Assembly: GCA_963691705.1 (NCBI GenBank)
Contig: OY829538.1
Coordinates: 29,842,836-29,906,835, forward strand
Direction: 5' to 3'
Origin: Viola odorata
Lineage: Eukaryota; Streptophyta; Magnoliopsida; Malpighiales; Violaceae
Length of the DNA: 64,000 bases
This document shows, one piece after another, positions 42,168-54,119 of the stretch. The notes under the pieces were generated by a model. It ran no database searches. It was not told the origin of the DNA and was given only the letters and a program-made list of their open reading frames with translations. The first letter of the stretch is position 1. Every line of letters starts with the position of its first letter. The translations under genes and the position numbers were made by a program.

Positions 42168-42434
42168 TACCTTGGGACTTATTACAAGAAACAACCCTAA
42201 ACTACCCTTCACTTATGGCCTTGACCGCGAGCTTGAAGAGATGGGCTTGGAGAGCTAGCGCAAGGCTTGAAATGGCTTAGGCGTGGGGACTTCATGGGAT
42301 GCTAGGGTTGGTGCGCCTTGTGCACGGATGTCTTCATGGCTTACGAGGGCTTGGTGCGACATTCCTCATGGCTTGCACGACCTACCCGTGAAGTCTTCAC
42401 GTGGATACGAGTTAGAGCCCTCGAGATCGTATCA
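42168..42434 (-). mobile_element. Element D, 5' LTR, proximal part
   Basis: Continues 34268 across element E (TTTATACCTTGGGACTT...), ending GATCGTATCA at 42434 (LTR start on the minus strand). Followed by GACTT, the target duplication of D. Confidence 0.9.
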
Positions 42435-42439
42435 GACTT

Positions 42440-44600
42440 ATGCCAAAAAATTTCTTTTGCGGTACAAGCGCTTGCCTCACTTCTTTCCCTCTAGCATAAA
42501 GATTCACTCTTTTTTTATCACTCTTAGCATGCTCACTTTTTTCATGCGTGTGTTTTCCTCTCGCATGCTCACTCTTTTCATACGTGTTGTTTTTCTCACT
42601 CTCTCATTTCTTTTACTCGCTTTGAATTTCTCTCATTGACCCATGTTTTTTTTTTCATGGGGGTTGTTTTCAAGTTCTCTTTCTTTCTTTTCCCATGGTC
42701 TAGATAGCTCAAACTCGGCAAAGGACTTCTCAAGCCAAAGTTGATCCTCTAGTACTTGAACCGGTCTCAAGGGCGCTAGTGTGTACTTCACCCCTTCCTT
42801 CTCCAACTTATACCGATTCGTCTTTCCTTCGTGATTAGCATTCCCATCAAACTGTCACGGTCGCCCAAGTAAGACATGGTTGGAATGCATAGGCACGACA
42901 TCACAAAGGATCTCATCCTTGTACTTTCCGATGGAGAACGAGACTAATACTTGCCTTGTCACTTTCAAACCACTGCCATCGTTCAACCACTATAGAGAAT
43001 AGGGCGTCGGATGATTAGTGGTCGACAAACCCAACTTGTGCACTAATAAAGTACTTTCACAATTCGTGCAACTACCGTTATCTATGATCATCGAACACCT
43101 CTTCTTCTCGATTATACAACGAGTGTGAAACAGATTTTCACGTTGTTCCTCTACACTCTCTTCGGTCTTGGCCTGACCTAATAACAAGGTTCAAACCATA
43201 TTCACCTTCATCTTCTTTATCAAAACTAGTCCGTTCTCTCCCTTCTTCCAACCCTTCGGTTTCTTCCATCTGACACTCATCCTCCGACTCCATATCACCA
43301 TTCTCCCTAATTATGAGAGTCTTTTTATTCAGACACTCAGATTGCTTGTGACCTCTCCCGAAGTACTTGAAACAAACAATGTCCTTTGTGGGGATTCGGT
43401 TGCCCAAATTATTGGAGGAACCACTATTGTTAAAAGTTTTCAGCGATGCTTGGGTACCCATCGAACCTCAAGTCCCATAATTCTGCAGTAAGACCCTAGG
43501 CGATTCCTTCACACCTTTACTGTCCTTTACCTACGACGTCTTCTTCCAAGCCGCGACCTTTGTGTTGGTCGTGCTCGACGAGGTGTAGGAAGACCTCGCC
43601 TTGCATTGTCTCTCTATTTTAATTGCCATATGCAACATCTCTTGGAGAGTGGTGTAATGTATAAGCTCTAGTGCTTTAGCTATCTCTCGGTGGAGTCCGT
43701 TAATGAACCGTGCCATAGTAGCTTCTTCCTCTTCAACCACTTGCGCTCTAGCTAGTGCTATCTCCAAGTCATTGAAGTACTCACTCACACTCCTACTACC
43801 TTGAGTCATGGTCGCAGCCATTGGTGTAGGTCGCACTGAAAATAAGTAGGCACAAACCGCTGTCTCATTAAACTTGTCATTTGCTCTCAACTCTCAATAG
43901 GCCCGGCTTGGACTCTCGCCCTTGTCTTTTTTATGTTATCCCACCAATGTAGTGCATAACCAGTAAATTCAACCGAGGCCAACTTGACCTTCTTTTCCTC
44001 CGAGTAATTGTGGCAAAGAATGATCAACTCCATCTTCCTCTCCTATGTCAAGTAGACATCCGGATCATCCTTGCCATTAAAGGAGGGGATCTTCATCTTA
44101 ATGTTGCCCAAGTTGGATCCAACCCTCTCCTCACGCCTAGGTTGCCACTCATAAGGTCTGTCACGCCTATCATGGTCAAACTCCTCAAACTCGTGCTTCT
44201 CGAATCTTTGCACGTAAGGCGCTCGATGTTCACCCCATGCAGCGTGCACAAAGGGCTCGTGTTGCGGTCTGCATGGTCGATTAGCTTCGGTCCTTATGGG
44301 TCAAGTAGTAAACCGCAAGCCATCATCTTCTCCTCCACCAACAGATCCTCATGCTGATTCCCCAATCACGCCATCTCCATATACATATCCTGCATTATCG
44401 AGATTAATGACCTGGGAGTAATGAGGGATATTCGTAGTAACTGATGGAGTAGGGTTCTTCTTCTTTTCCAATGACTGTTTATCGACCTTCAGTTTATCTA
44501 ACCGCCTAAGAATCTGTTGAACCATCTCTTTTGTGCTTGTAGTCTTAGGCTCCTCTACGCTCTTCTCTGAATGGTTCAACATTCCTGAAATCACCAAAAG
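42440..44600 (-). pseudogene. CRM-like Gag-protease of the host element (inverted segment)
   Basis: Gag starts near 44600 after TGATTTCAGGA with MLNHSEKSVEEPKTTS and a Lys-rich coiled coil. HAAWGEHRAPYVQRFEKHEF and NIKMKIPSFNGKDDPDVYLT follow, then gag-domain pieces (TQGSRSVSEYFNDLEIALAR; EMLHMAIKIERQCKARSSY). A degraded zinc knuckle CFKYFGRGHKQSEC has Tyr in place of the second Cys. The protease reads [20 protein letters not shown]. Several stops and frameshifts break it. It continues beyond D into the RT start at 29181. Identical in layout to gag copy 1 (27010), so both come from the same element. Confidence 0.85.
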
Positions 44601-45379
44601 TAACAATACAAGCGTAAAATTGTCCTAGGAAAATTTTTCTAACACTCTCTCACGTGTTTACTCTCGTGTTTAGCTCTTTATTAATCTCACCAAAATTCTC
44701 ACACAAATTTTCTTCAATTGTTCAGCCGCTAAAAGACTCAAGAATTCCAAGGGAAAGCTTCCAATAAGACTCTCAAAGACAACTAGCTTCAAAACAATTT
44801 AGATGTAAAGTAATTGAGTAATCGCAAGAACAAACAATTAAAAAAATACTTTACTGGAATAGAAATCAGCGTATAGGAATCAAGGAAAGCTCAAAGTGAC
44901 ACGAAAGGACTCAAATAATTCACAAAACCGTGAATGAAGGTGTGATGTGATTCAGGGGTTTGATCTTATTTCTTCAATAATTTTCAATTGTCACCACCAA
45001 ATTGAGCAATTCTTTTTACAGTAGCTCTATAATATCTCATAGTATTTTGTTTTTTGTTTTGTTTTTTATTTTGATTTTTTTTTACTTGAATAAACTTAGA
45101 TAAATAATAAATTAACTGACTCTTTTTTGGGTTTTTGTGATTGACAGAAAATAACCTAGATTAATGACACAACAAATCGTACGATAATTTTCTTGGAGAC
45201 GCACACAAGGACACAACTTGATCTAAAACCCTAGATCGACTCGGCGGGCAAATTAACTAACAAAAACATACAAGAGATTGGTTTTTTTGGAATGGATAGA
45301 AGAAGAACCAATCTTACAAAGAAAATAGAAATGTAAAAGGATAGTTACCAAACTTGAACGCCTTTGCTCCACTACCAAC
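44601..45379 (-). other. Leader, candidate intron and PBS of the host element
   Basis: Mirror image of 26218-27009. The PBS TTGGTAGTGGAGC and donor GTTTGGTAACTATCC lie near 45379-45345, and the acceptor TTTCAG directly precedes gag. Confidence 0.75.
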
Positions 45380-45606
45380 TGATACGATCCTTGGTTGCTT
45401 GAGGTTCGTAAAACGTGAATCCCGATCTAGTTCAAGTCTGGATTTGCAATGATGTGGAAGAATAACTCTCTTGAGCATTTGACCCTGCTAATAACCTATA
45501 CTAGCCAAACCAAATCAAGCAAGAAAGGATCTTGATTCGAAACCCTAACCATGTATTCAACCTGTGAAGCGACTCAATGAAATGGACTTTCGATTTTACT
45601 TGCCGA
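45380..45606 (-). mobile_element. Inverted 3' remnant of the host 5' LTR
   Basis: Ends GGATCGTATCA at 45380 on the minus strand and matches the last 227 bp or so of LTR copy 1, starting at TCGGCAAGTAAAA. It is the complement of the part missing after 28813. Confidence 0.9.
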
Positions 45607-48120
45607 ATTAAGAGAGTCCACCCTCGCTTAGATGACATCTTAGATGAATTAAGTGGTAGTCAGGTATTTTCTAAAATAGATTTAATGAGTGGCTATCACC
45701 AAATTCGCATGAAAGAGGGTGATGAATGGAAAACGACATTTAAAATGAAATATGCCTTTGGTTTGAGTAACGCGCCTAGCACTTTTATGAGACTTATGAA
45801 TCATGTTCTTAGGCGTTTCATTGGTAGATTTGTGGTAGTTTATTTTGACGATATACTAATTTATAGCAAATCTATTGATGATCATATTTCGCACCTTAGA
45901 GAAGTTTTTATAACCTTGCGGGAGCAACAACTTTATGCTAAACTAAAGAAGTGCTCCTTCGGGTTAGAGAAAGTTTGTTTCCTTGGTTTTATTGTTAGTG
46001 TGCAGGGTGTGAAAGTTGATGAAGAGAAGATCAAAGCGATCAAGGAGTGACCTACTTCTAAGAATGCAAGTGATGTGCGATCGTTCCATGGCTTAGCGAG
46101 CTTTTATAGACACTTTGCCAAGGACTTTAGCACCATTGCGGTACCATTGAATGAGCTAACTAAGAAGAACATGGAGTTTAAGTGGGGACAACAGCAAGAA
46201 GACACGTTCCAAACACTTAAGGATTGTTTGTGTTCAGCGCTTGTGTTAGCCCTTCCGGACTTTGACAGGGAGTTCGAAGTAGAGTGTGACGCTAGTGGGC
46301 TTGGGATCGATGCAATCCTCATGCAAGAGAAGCGACTCATAACTTACTTTAGCGAGAAGCTTAAGGATGCACAGTTGAGATATCCAACCTATGACAAGGA
46401 GATGTACGCACTTGTGCATGCCTTGGAATTGTAGCAGCACTACTTAATGCCGTGTGAGTTCATGGTGTACATGGATCATCTCAGCTTAAAGTATCTCAAA
46501 GGGCAAGGAAAGTTGAACAAGTGACATACGAATGGAGTTCATCGAGTCTTTCCCCTACCATATTCGCTACAAAGAAGGTAAAGACAATATAGTGGCAGAT
46601 GCACTATCGCGAAGGTATGCGCTTATTTCTTCTATGAGTACTAAGTTGCTAGGATTTTCACACATTATAGAATTGTACCCTAATGATGTAGATTTCGGTG
46701 AACTTTATAATTCTTATATGCATGCTGCCGAGTCTCAATTTTATAGACATGATGGGTATTTGTTTAAGCATAAACGTTTATGTGTGCCTCATTGTTCTTT
46801 AAGAGAATTGTTTATACAAGAAGCACACTATGGTGGATTGATGGGTCACTTTGGCGTGACTAAAATATTAGAGGTACTTAAGGATCACTTATATTGGCCT
46901 AAGATGAAGCGTGATGTGGTGTGTTCAATTGCTAGATGTTTAGTGTGTCGTAGGGCCAAGTCAAGAGTGACCAACCATGGTGAGTACATGCCCTTACCCG
47001 TACCCTCCCATCCTTGGACCGATCTGTCCATGGATTTTGTTGTAGGATTGCCTAAATCTAGGGGAGGAACTGATAGTATTTTTGTAGTGGTCGATCGATT
47101 CTCAAAGATGGCGCATTTCATTCCTTGCGCTAGTACTAATGATGTGACCTACATCGCTAACTTGTTATTTAAAGAAGTAGTCTGTTTGCATGGAGTCCCT
47201 ACTAGTATTGTTAGCGATCGGGATAGTAAGTTTCTTAGCTATTTTTGGCGGGTTTTGTGGAAGAAATTAGGAACTAAATTACTTTATTCAACTTCATGTC
47301 ATCCACAAACCGATGGACAAACGAAAGTGGTTAATAGGACTTTAGGGTCATTATTGCGTACTTTGGTTTCTAAGCATAATTCTACATGGACTGATCATAT
47401 ATCTTTTATTGAATTTGCTTATAATCGCTCTGTTTATTTGAGTACTCATTATTCGCCATTTGAGATCGTTTATGGTTTTAATCCCTTGACTCCGTTAGAT
47501 TTGACTCCTTTATCTTTAAGTGATGTCTCAAGTTTAGATGGAGCTAAGAAGGCAGATATGGTGAAGAAAATCCATGAGCAAGCTAAGCGTAACATTGAGA
47601 GAACGAACGAGAGGGTGGTGTATTACGTCGCGAGAGTTTTCCAGCCCAACGTCGAGGTAAGTTATCAGATAGAGGCGATGGGCCATTTCAGATCATCGAA
47701 AAGATCAACAACAACGTCTACAAGCTTGATCTCCCTGGTGAGTATGGTTCAGTTAGTGCAACGTTCAACGTGGCTGACTTAACTTTGTTTGATATAGGTG
47801 ATGATGATGATGAGCTAGTTGGAGCAAATTTGAGGGTGAATTCTTTCGACGGGGGAGGGAATGATACGATCCCCATCATGCCCTTGCCGCCCAACAGATC
47901 TATGACGCGTGCTCAAAGCAAAGACTTACAAACGAAGCTATCACACATCATCCACAAAGAGCTTGAGTGCGAAGCAAGCATCGAAGGAGTTATGCTACGG
48001 GAGAAGAACCCGCGACTCGTGACTCTGCTCATGGTTCAGACTGGAGATGACGTGATCACGCCATGCGTGATCACGCCCAAAACAGAAGAGTGCGCGGAGT
48101 GGAGCTTGGAGATGGCGTGA
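45607..48120 (+). pseudogene. CRM-like RT core, RNase H, integrase and pol tail of the host element
   Basis: Starts inside RT at [12 protein letters not shown] and carries [15 protein letters not shown] and [17 protein letters not shown] at the Trp of IKE-W-PTS (~46048) and a TAG at the Trp of LEL-W-QHY (~46432) interrupt it. A TGA plus small deletion occurs in KLN-R-HTKW (~46522). Integrase (46532-47640) has an intact-looking zinc finger ([10 protein letters not shown]), [23 protein letters not shown] and [13 protein letters not shown] deletion and frameshift at ~47620-47700 damages its C-terminal domain. The tail NLRVNSFDGGGNDTIPIMPL crosses the PPT into the 3' LTR and stops at ~48120. All main lesions are C-to-T type changes or small indels. 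Confidence 0.9.
47848..47861 (+). other. Polypurine tract of the host element
   Basis: GACGGGGGAGGGAA directly before TGATACG at 47862. It is at the same time part of the pol tail (DGGGND). Confidence 0.85.
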
Positions 48121-48712
48121 TCACGCCCAAAACAGACACTTGGGCTCAGAGATGGCATGATCAAGCCATCCCTAGGTGTGATCACGCCTACGATGACCAG
48201 ATTTGCCCAAAACGGAAACTTCAAACTTTCTTTTATTTTAATTAGCTCTTTTATTAATGAATTAAATTAGTTTGGATTTATTTTAATTAATTAATTAGGA
48301 GTTCAATTAGGGAAAGGATTTATATTGTAAGGATTTAGGGTTTCCTATATAAAGGAGCCTCCTTTTTCATTGTAAGGTTACGAATTTTGATAATTAAAAA
48401 TCAAAGAATTTTCTCTCAATTGTTCTGTCTTGAACCTTGTTCCTATTTGAGGCCGGACTCTCGAATAGATCGGCAAGTAAAACTGAAAGTCCATTTCATT
48501 GAGTTGCTTCACCTAGGTTGGTATTCACAGGTTGAATACAAGGTTAGGGTTTCGAATCAAGATCCTTTCTTGCTTGATTTGGGTTGGCTAGTATAGGTTA
48601 TTAGCAGGGTCAAACACTCAAGAGAGTTATTCTTCCGCATCATTGCAAATCCAGACTTGAACTAGATTGGGATTCACGTGCTACGAACCTCGGGCAACCA
48701 AGGATCGTATCA
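47862..48712 (+). mobile_element. 3' LTR of the host element (851 bp)
   Basis: TGATACGATCC...GGATCGTATCA; shorter than copy 1 mainly by fewer GTGATCACG units. Followed by AGTAG (48713-48717), identical to the bases before copy 1 (25287-25291). Confidence 0.93.
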
Positions 48713-49180
48713 AGTAGATAACAACAACCACCATTTCATCCGACATATGTATTTTTGTAGTCACTTAGCAATATCATAAGAGAAGTGAGATCGATCTCTA
48801 CGATTTCTTTAAACAAGTGAATTCACTCTCTTTTATTCTTTATGTACTGTATATTTATGTTTATTACGCATAAACTGAAAACAACTAAGTCTATGCTAGG
48901 ACAAATCTCGAATTCTCTAAGGGAAGAGGCGGGCTATTTTGTACTTCTCTTCTTAATGGTTTTTAGTTCGATTTCTTGCATACTAACTACAGACTTATGT
49001 CAACAGGTCTTCTCCCACGGTTTACTTGCACGCCAGCTCTTTCGTGAACTTAACGAACTATAGCTATTCTCTCGTACTGTAAGTCTCCCAACGCATAAGA
49101 TAGTAAGGCTAAAAGATGGCATACTCTATCCGATTAGCTTTGTAGATAAAATCACATATTCTATGCACTTAGCGGTACCG
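48713..49180. other. Organelle-like DNA, right part
   Basis: Continues the 23850-25291 sequence after the element (AGTAG then ATAACAACAACCACCATTTC). Purine/pyrimidine style matches the left part. The right limit is uncertain. Confidence 0.35.
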
Positions 49181-50482
49181 GTATTTCTTTTTTCCTGCTA
49201 TTCTTCATGTCTCAAAAGACACTGTCTTTGTCCTCTAAGGGCACATCCTCCACTCGTTTATCTAAATCTAAATCAAACTTTATTTATCGTTTATAAATAG
49301 AAAAAAAGTTAAACTTCTTTCTTTTCTTATTTTTCTATTATTTTAGGGTACCATACTATTGGCTAAAGTTCAAAGTAATCAAAACAATATACCTTTTTTT
49401 TCCATTTTCATAGTGTAAGGTACTATTACGTATATGTGCATGACTCATTATATTTGCTGTTTTACCCAATAAGAGTACAAATGCATGGTACATCTGTTAT
49501 AAATGAAATCTAAAACTGAGGAGGTACGTCTGTTATAAATAACCAAAAACACTAAAACTAGCTAAAATTAACTCACTGTATTAGTACTGTTTACAAGGGT
49601 TTCTATGTGTTAATACACATTTTCCCTCCTTCATTGCACCTTAATCCTCAGCAACTCTTTCCTTCCCTCTGCAGCAGAATAGCGACTCGACATTTCTCTC
49701 TGACATGATAGGACCCGTCCTTCTCTTGTCGCCGCTCAACTGCTGAACAGGCAATGTCATACAGTGATTTGCCTCTTCCATTCTCCCTCCTTTCTGTCCT
49801 TACTCACTCAAAACCTAATTTCTTTCTCATCCTTCTCCTACTTTCGTTTAACAAAATTAAGAGAACTCTCTATTGTCGGCTGGTGACACCTCTCTACCTG
49901 AGACCTTGCGCCGTCATCGTTCTCGGCCACCTCCAATGAGCACATCTGTATTTTCAAATTTTCATTTTCTTACCGCCGCCCATGTCATCTGTAGGCTTCA
50001 TTGTTTGATTTCCATTGTAGTTTTGCCTGCTCCGATTTGCTGCTCCAAGGCTTCGATAAAATCCGGCTAGAAGGTGGTTGTTGTTGCACTTCTCAACTTC
50101 GAGTTTTCTTCTTGCTTTTACCTGGTTTCTTCTGCTATCATTTTTCACATTAAATCATTCATTTCCAATATGTTTTGCATAAGCTTCAATCAACTTTTGG
50201 CCTTTTCATGGTCACTTTCTAAAATATTCCTACTGTTGTTACATACTTTGCTGCCTTTGCCTGTCAAACCTTTAGTTTGTTCGAATTTTTTATGGCAGCC
50301 TCATGTGTTGCTCCATTTAGTTTCACTGTTATCTCTGGAATCCATCGACTCCTGAATATAATGGTTTTGATTTATTCACTTGGTCTTTAATTGAAAATAT
50401 ATTTCTCATCAATTTTGCCACACTTTTCAAAATATCTTTCTTTTGTCCACAAGCATTAAGCCTTGCTACATCATACGTGTGG
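49181..50482. other. Unassigned DNA left of element G
   Basis: No convincing exon. C/T-rich 5'-UTR-like stretches (about 49620-49860) precede short frames in two registers. Interrupted at 50482 by element G; the same DNA continues at 55273. Confidence 0.35.
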
Positions 50483-51610
50483 TGATACGATCTTAGTTGC
50501 GTAGGATGCGTAGCACGTAATTCTGATCGTTGTTCAAAGACAGATTTCGATACAGAATAACTAACTTGACTCGTGCGAACGTAGACCACCTCGCCAACTG
50601 AATGCTAAGAGCCCTAGTCGATTTCAAGTCAAGGATCTTGTATCGGATTCTTAGGTCCAGACTCGACTAGGTGAGAATCAAACTAAGACAAACGACACAA
50701 TGATGCAATTCCAAGGATTTACTTGTATATGACTCAAGTATTGCGGGCTCAAGAAGAACAAGTGTTCAATACATTGAACAATGGGAAGATATTGAAGAAA
50801 CAAGGTTATGAAATTATCAAATAAAAGACAACTAAATAAGGAGGCCAAGCGGCTCCTTATATAGAGTTTACAACCAAACCCTAATCTGATAATATGTAGG
50901 AGTTCTAATTAAGGAAAATAATTTAATTAACTAATTAATCACTTAACTAATTAACTAATTAAACTAAATATAAATATATTTAAATACATTCCAGCAGCCC
51001 TGTCGAGTTCTCCATCATCGGGCCAAGGATTGGGCCGAAACATCAAGTCGTACGTTGTCACGCGTACACACTGCGCACCATAATGTCGACTTGCATAGCT
51101 TTCAAACAACTGGGCCAAATGGGCTGAAACTTGTACCAGATGAAAGATAACATCCTGACGTTTCCAAAACGTATAGCACCAGCTAGGTTCGGATGAAGTC
51201 GCCTGATGCGTCTTAGAATCCTTGTCTGCGAAGGACTACTGTCAATGATAATGTTGGCTTAATCTTTTGGACGATCCACTCGTCCAAACGCCCTAAAATT
51301 TGGACACAATAAATATAACACATAGAGGTTTCCATCAAGCCTTTGTGATCCCTGATCGGACTCCATCTTCTCCATCATGTCTTGACGCCTTTGTCCATGT
51401 AATCGCGTGATATATCTTGGGATCGTATCATTCCCTCCCTCTTCGGAAAGCTTTGTCCTCGAATCTTGCTCAGCGTAATCTGCCCACGAAAGCTTTTCCT
51501 TTATGTGCTCAAAGCATACTCGCCATCTCTCGTGCTTCCTTAGTCGCAATCTCTTACACTTCAAGGGCAAGGCGCTCGATGCGCTAGGGTTGGTATAAGG
51601 ATTCACATCA
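50483..51610 (-). mobile_element. Element G, 3' LTR (1128 bp)
   Basis: Minus strand TGATGTGAATCC at 51610 to GATCGTATCA at 50483. CTCTATATAAGGAGCCGC (about 50845-50865) is the likely TATA region and matches the TATATAAAGGAGCC of the host LTR. Confidence 0.9.
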
Positions 51611-51624
51611 TTCCCTCTCCCTTC
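51611..51624 (-). other. Polypurine tract of G
   Basis: Minus strand GAAGGGAGAGGGAA directly before TGATGTG. Confidence 0.8.
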
Positions 51625-53312
51625 GAAACGATTCGTCCTCGAATCTGTACCTAGACTTGCAGTACAATACCTTAAGTTAGACTCATCAAAATAATCACAA
51701 AATTAATTATACCAACCTCGTAAATTCAACTTGGCAGCAACATCTTTGAACATGTCAATGCGTTGAGTAAGATCATCGCCCCAAGCGGCTACTCTTGCTT
51801 GAACTTGGTTTTTCTTCATCATCTCGATTTCCTTGCTGCCACTTATGCTAAACAATACTCTCAAAGGCAGCAATATTAAATTGTATTGTATCGTATGAGC
51901 AAATGCATACACAAGTTTCATCAACAATTTAGAATCAGCATGCGCACAATGGTTATAAGTAGAATAGATAAACGGAAGACACTCCTCCCATGTAAAGGCA
52001 TACTTACAAACTAAATCATGTCATAAGGAACCCAACTTCCTTTTATCCACATTGTTAGAAACATCAATCGTACCAAAATAGTAAGATAAACCATCACAAT
52101 GAGCTCTAGGTACAACTAACTTATCATTTGGTCTAGTACAAACGTTAAACCTCTTGCGTTTTCGCAAGTACTCCTCAAAGGCGTATGACTTAGCCCTCGA
52201 CCTTTGCATACGACCATCATTAATTAATTAATTTTCAGAATGAGTTAAATCAATGATATCCATATACTTACACGAATCAGACCTAAGGAAAGAAAGACGT
52301 ATGTTACCTCCTCGGTTAGGGTTAACCGAGCTAGTCTCTATGGATGCGCAAGTCCCTTTTCCTCCTTTCGGCTAAAAACATTTGTACTCCATTGCTGCCA
52401 ATAATTCGTTCTTTCCCTGCACTTGAGAACACACAATACTAGAAGAGAAAATGAAAGTGTTAGTGTTAGTATAAGCTAGGCGCAATGGATCATACGGCGT
52501 ACATAAGCGCTTGTACTTGAAATAAGCTCCCTCAAATCTTGTGAACTGAGACACATAATCATTATGAATATCACCAATGGCAGAATGAATATAAGTTGCA
52601 AATATAGGTGACAATTCAAGTGATTTAGCGCTAGGAAAAGAAAAACGCACATTACCTTGGCAGCTAGGATTAACCGATCTGATCACACACTTTGTGTGGT
52701 GCGCAATCCTCCGAATTGGCGATTGGTTAGGGGTCATCTTCTCTGGAAATATATCTTTAATTACCTGCACAAGAGAAGAAACTCCAATAGGAAAATTTTC
52801 AAACAAATCAGGGTTAGAGAGGTGAAAGCGCAAAGGCCAAAAAATTGTTTTTGAAGGGCTTGCGCCAAAATGAATTTTGCACATATATAATGCATTCCTC
52901 ACTTCTCTCCCTTTGGCATATACACTCAATTTCTTTTTATTTGCCTCTCATTTGATCTCTCAATGCCATTTCTTTTTACACTCAAAGGATGCTCAATACA
53001 AAGCATTTTAGCATGTTCATGCTCTTCGAAACATGGTTTACAAGGTGTTTGGCGCTCGGTTGCTGCTGCGCGCATATAGGGCTTGCGCTTGGGGTTTGCG
53101 TAGCGCATAAAGCACACACAATCAGGTGGCTCCTCGGCCTTGTCCCTTAATTTGACTTTGGCCGCAAGCTTCGAATTTATTGGTGCAAGGGCCGCAAGCC
53201 TTGCTGCTACTTCAGCATTTGTAGTCGCTTGTCTTTCGTTCCTCACCCTCAATTGTTCGATGAGAGCCGTGAGCATGGCCACCACATCCTGGTGCCCTCC
53301 TCCTTGAGACAT
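51625..53312 (-). pseudogene. Element G gag and pol fragments
   Basis: Gag begins at 53312 (MSQGGGHQDVVAMLTALIEQ) right after an ACTTTCAG acceptor-like site, and the zinc knuckle and protease are gone. A frame at 52929-52372 contains VYAKGREVRNALYMCKIHFG and, around residues 60-80, PNQSPIRRIAHH, recognisable as the RT entry PPIRGIEHQ. It then jumps to AYFKYKRLCTPYDPLR, the integrase start. Frames at 52209-51703 hold QRSRAKSYAF and later SKEIEMMKKNQVQARVAAW, weak remains of integrase and the region after it. RT core, RNase H and most of integrase are deleted. Confidence 0.7.
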
Positions 53313-53322
53313 CTTGAATTTT

Positions 53323-54086
53323 CTGAAAGTCATAACAAGAAAAAAAAACATAAAATTGCACTAATCCTAGCACTCCCTCACGTGTTTACTCTCGTGTTTA
53401 AAACTCTCTAATGCACGCACAAGTTCACTCAAAATCCCTGCAATTGTTCAAGTGTTAGTGAGACTCAAGAGTTCAAGAATAGCTTCCAAGAAGACTCTCA
53501 AAGAAAACTAGCTTCAAAATAATTGTTGACACTTGGTACTTGATTAATTGCAAGAACAACCAATTAAACAAATAACAAGTAGAGTTTAAGGCAATTTCAA
53601 AGAATCAAAGAAAGCTCAAATTGACTCGAAAGGACTCAAATAATCCCAACATTCAGTTCTGTTTTTAATTATGCAATTGCACCCTCAACTTCAATTCGCT
53701 TGTTTCTCTTTTGCTATGCTTCAAACACTTCAGTTCTTTTTGTGTTTGATAGAATACAACTTTCTTTTGATGTTGTTGTTTCTCTTTTTTTTTCTCTTTT
53801 TTTTTACTCTTTTGTTGACAAAAAAACACAATTTAATAAATCGGGTACAACTTTTGACTACGGGGTCCGAATCACTTGATTCTTTTTGATTCGGCAACCT
53901 AACAGGTGTAGCTTTCCAACGAGACCTCTTTCACAAAAATCAGACTTCAATAGCTATATATTGAAATACAATTTCAACACTGCTAAACACATAACGAACC
54001 AAGCACACAAGGAAATCATTTTTGAATGGAGTAGAAGAAGGAACCGATTCCAGCAAAGAAAACATGAAACAATTAAACTTACTTAC
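53323..54086 (-). other. Element G leader with candidate intron
   Basis: Minus strand GATTTGTAAGTAAG (GT at 54086-54085) lies ~20 bases after the PBS, and GACTTTCAG ends at 53323, eleven bases before the gag ATG. 764 bp. Confidence 0.45.
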
Positions 54087-54106
54087 AAATCTTTGAATGC
54101 CTTAAG

Positions 54107-54119
54107 CTCTGCTACCAAC
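54107..54119 (-). other. Primer binding site of G
   Basis: Minus strand GTTGGTAGCAGAGCTTAAGG follows the LTR end; iMet-like. Confidence 0.75.

Noticed and set aside
42040..42258. Ala/Arg-rich + strand ORF crossing the LTR of E and the LTR of D
   Set aside because: Antisense shadow of the pol tail in the LTR; it crosses a transposon junction.
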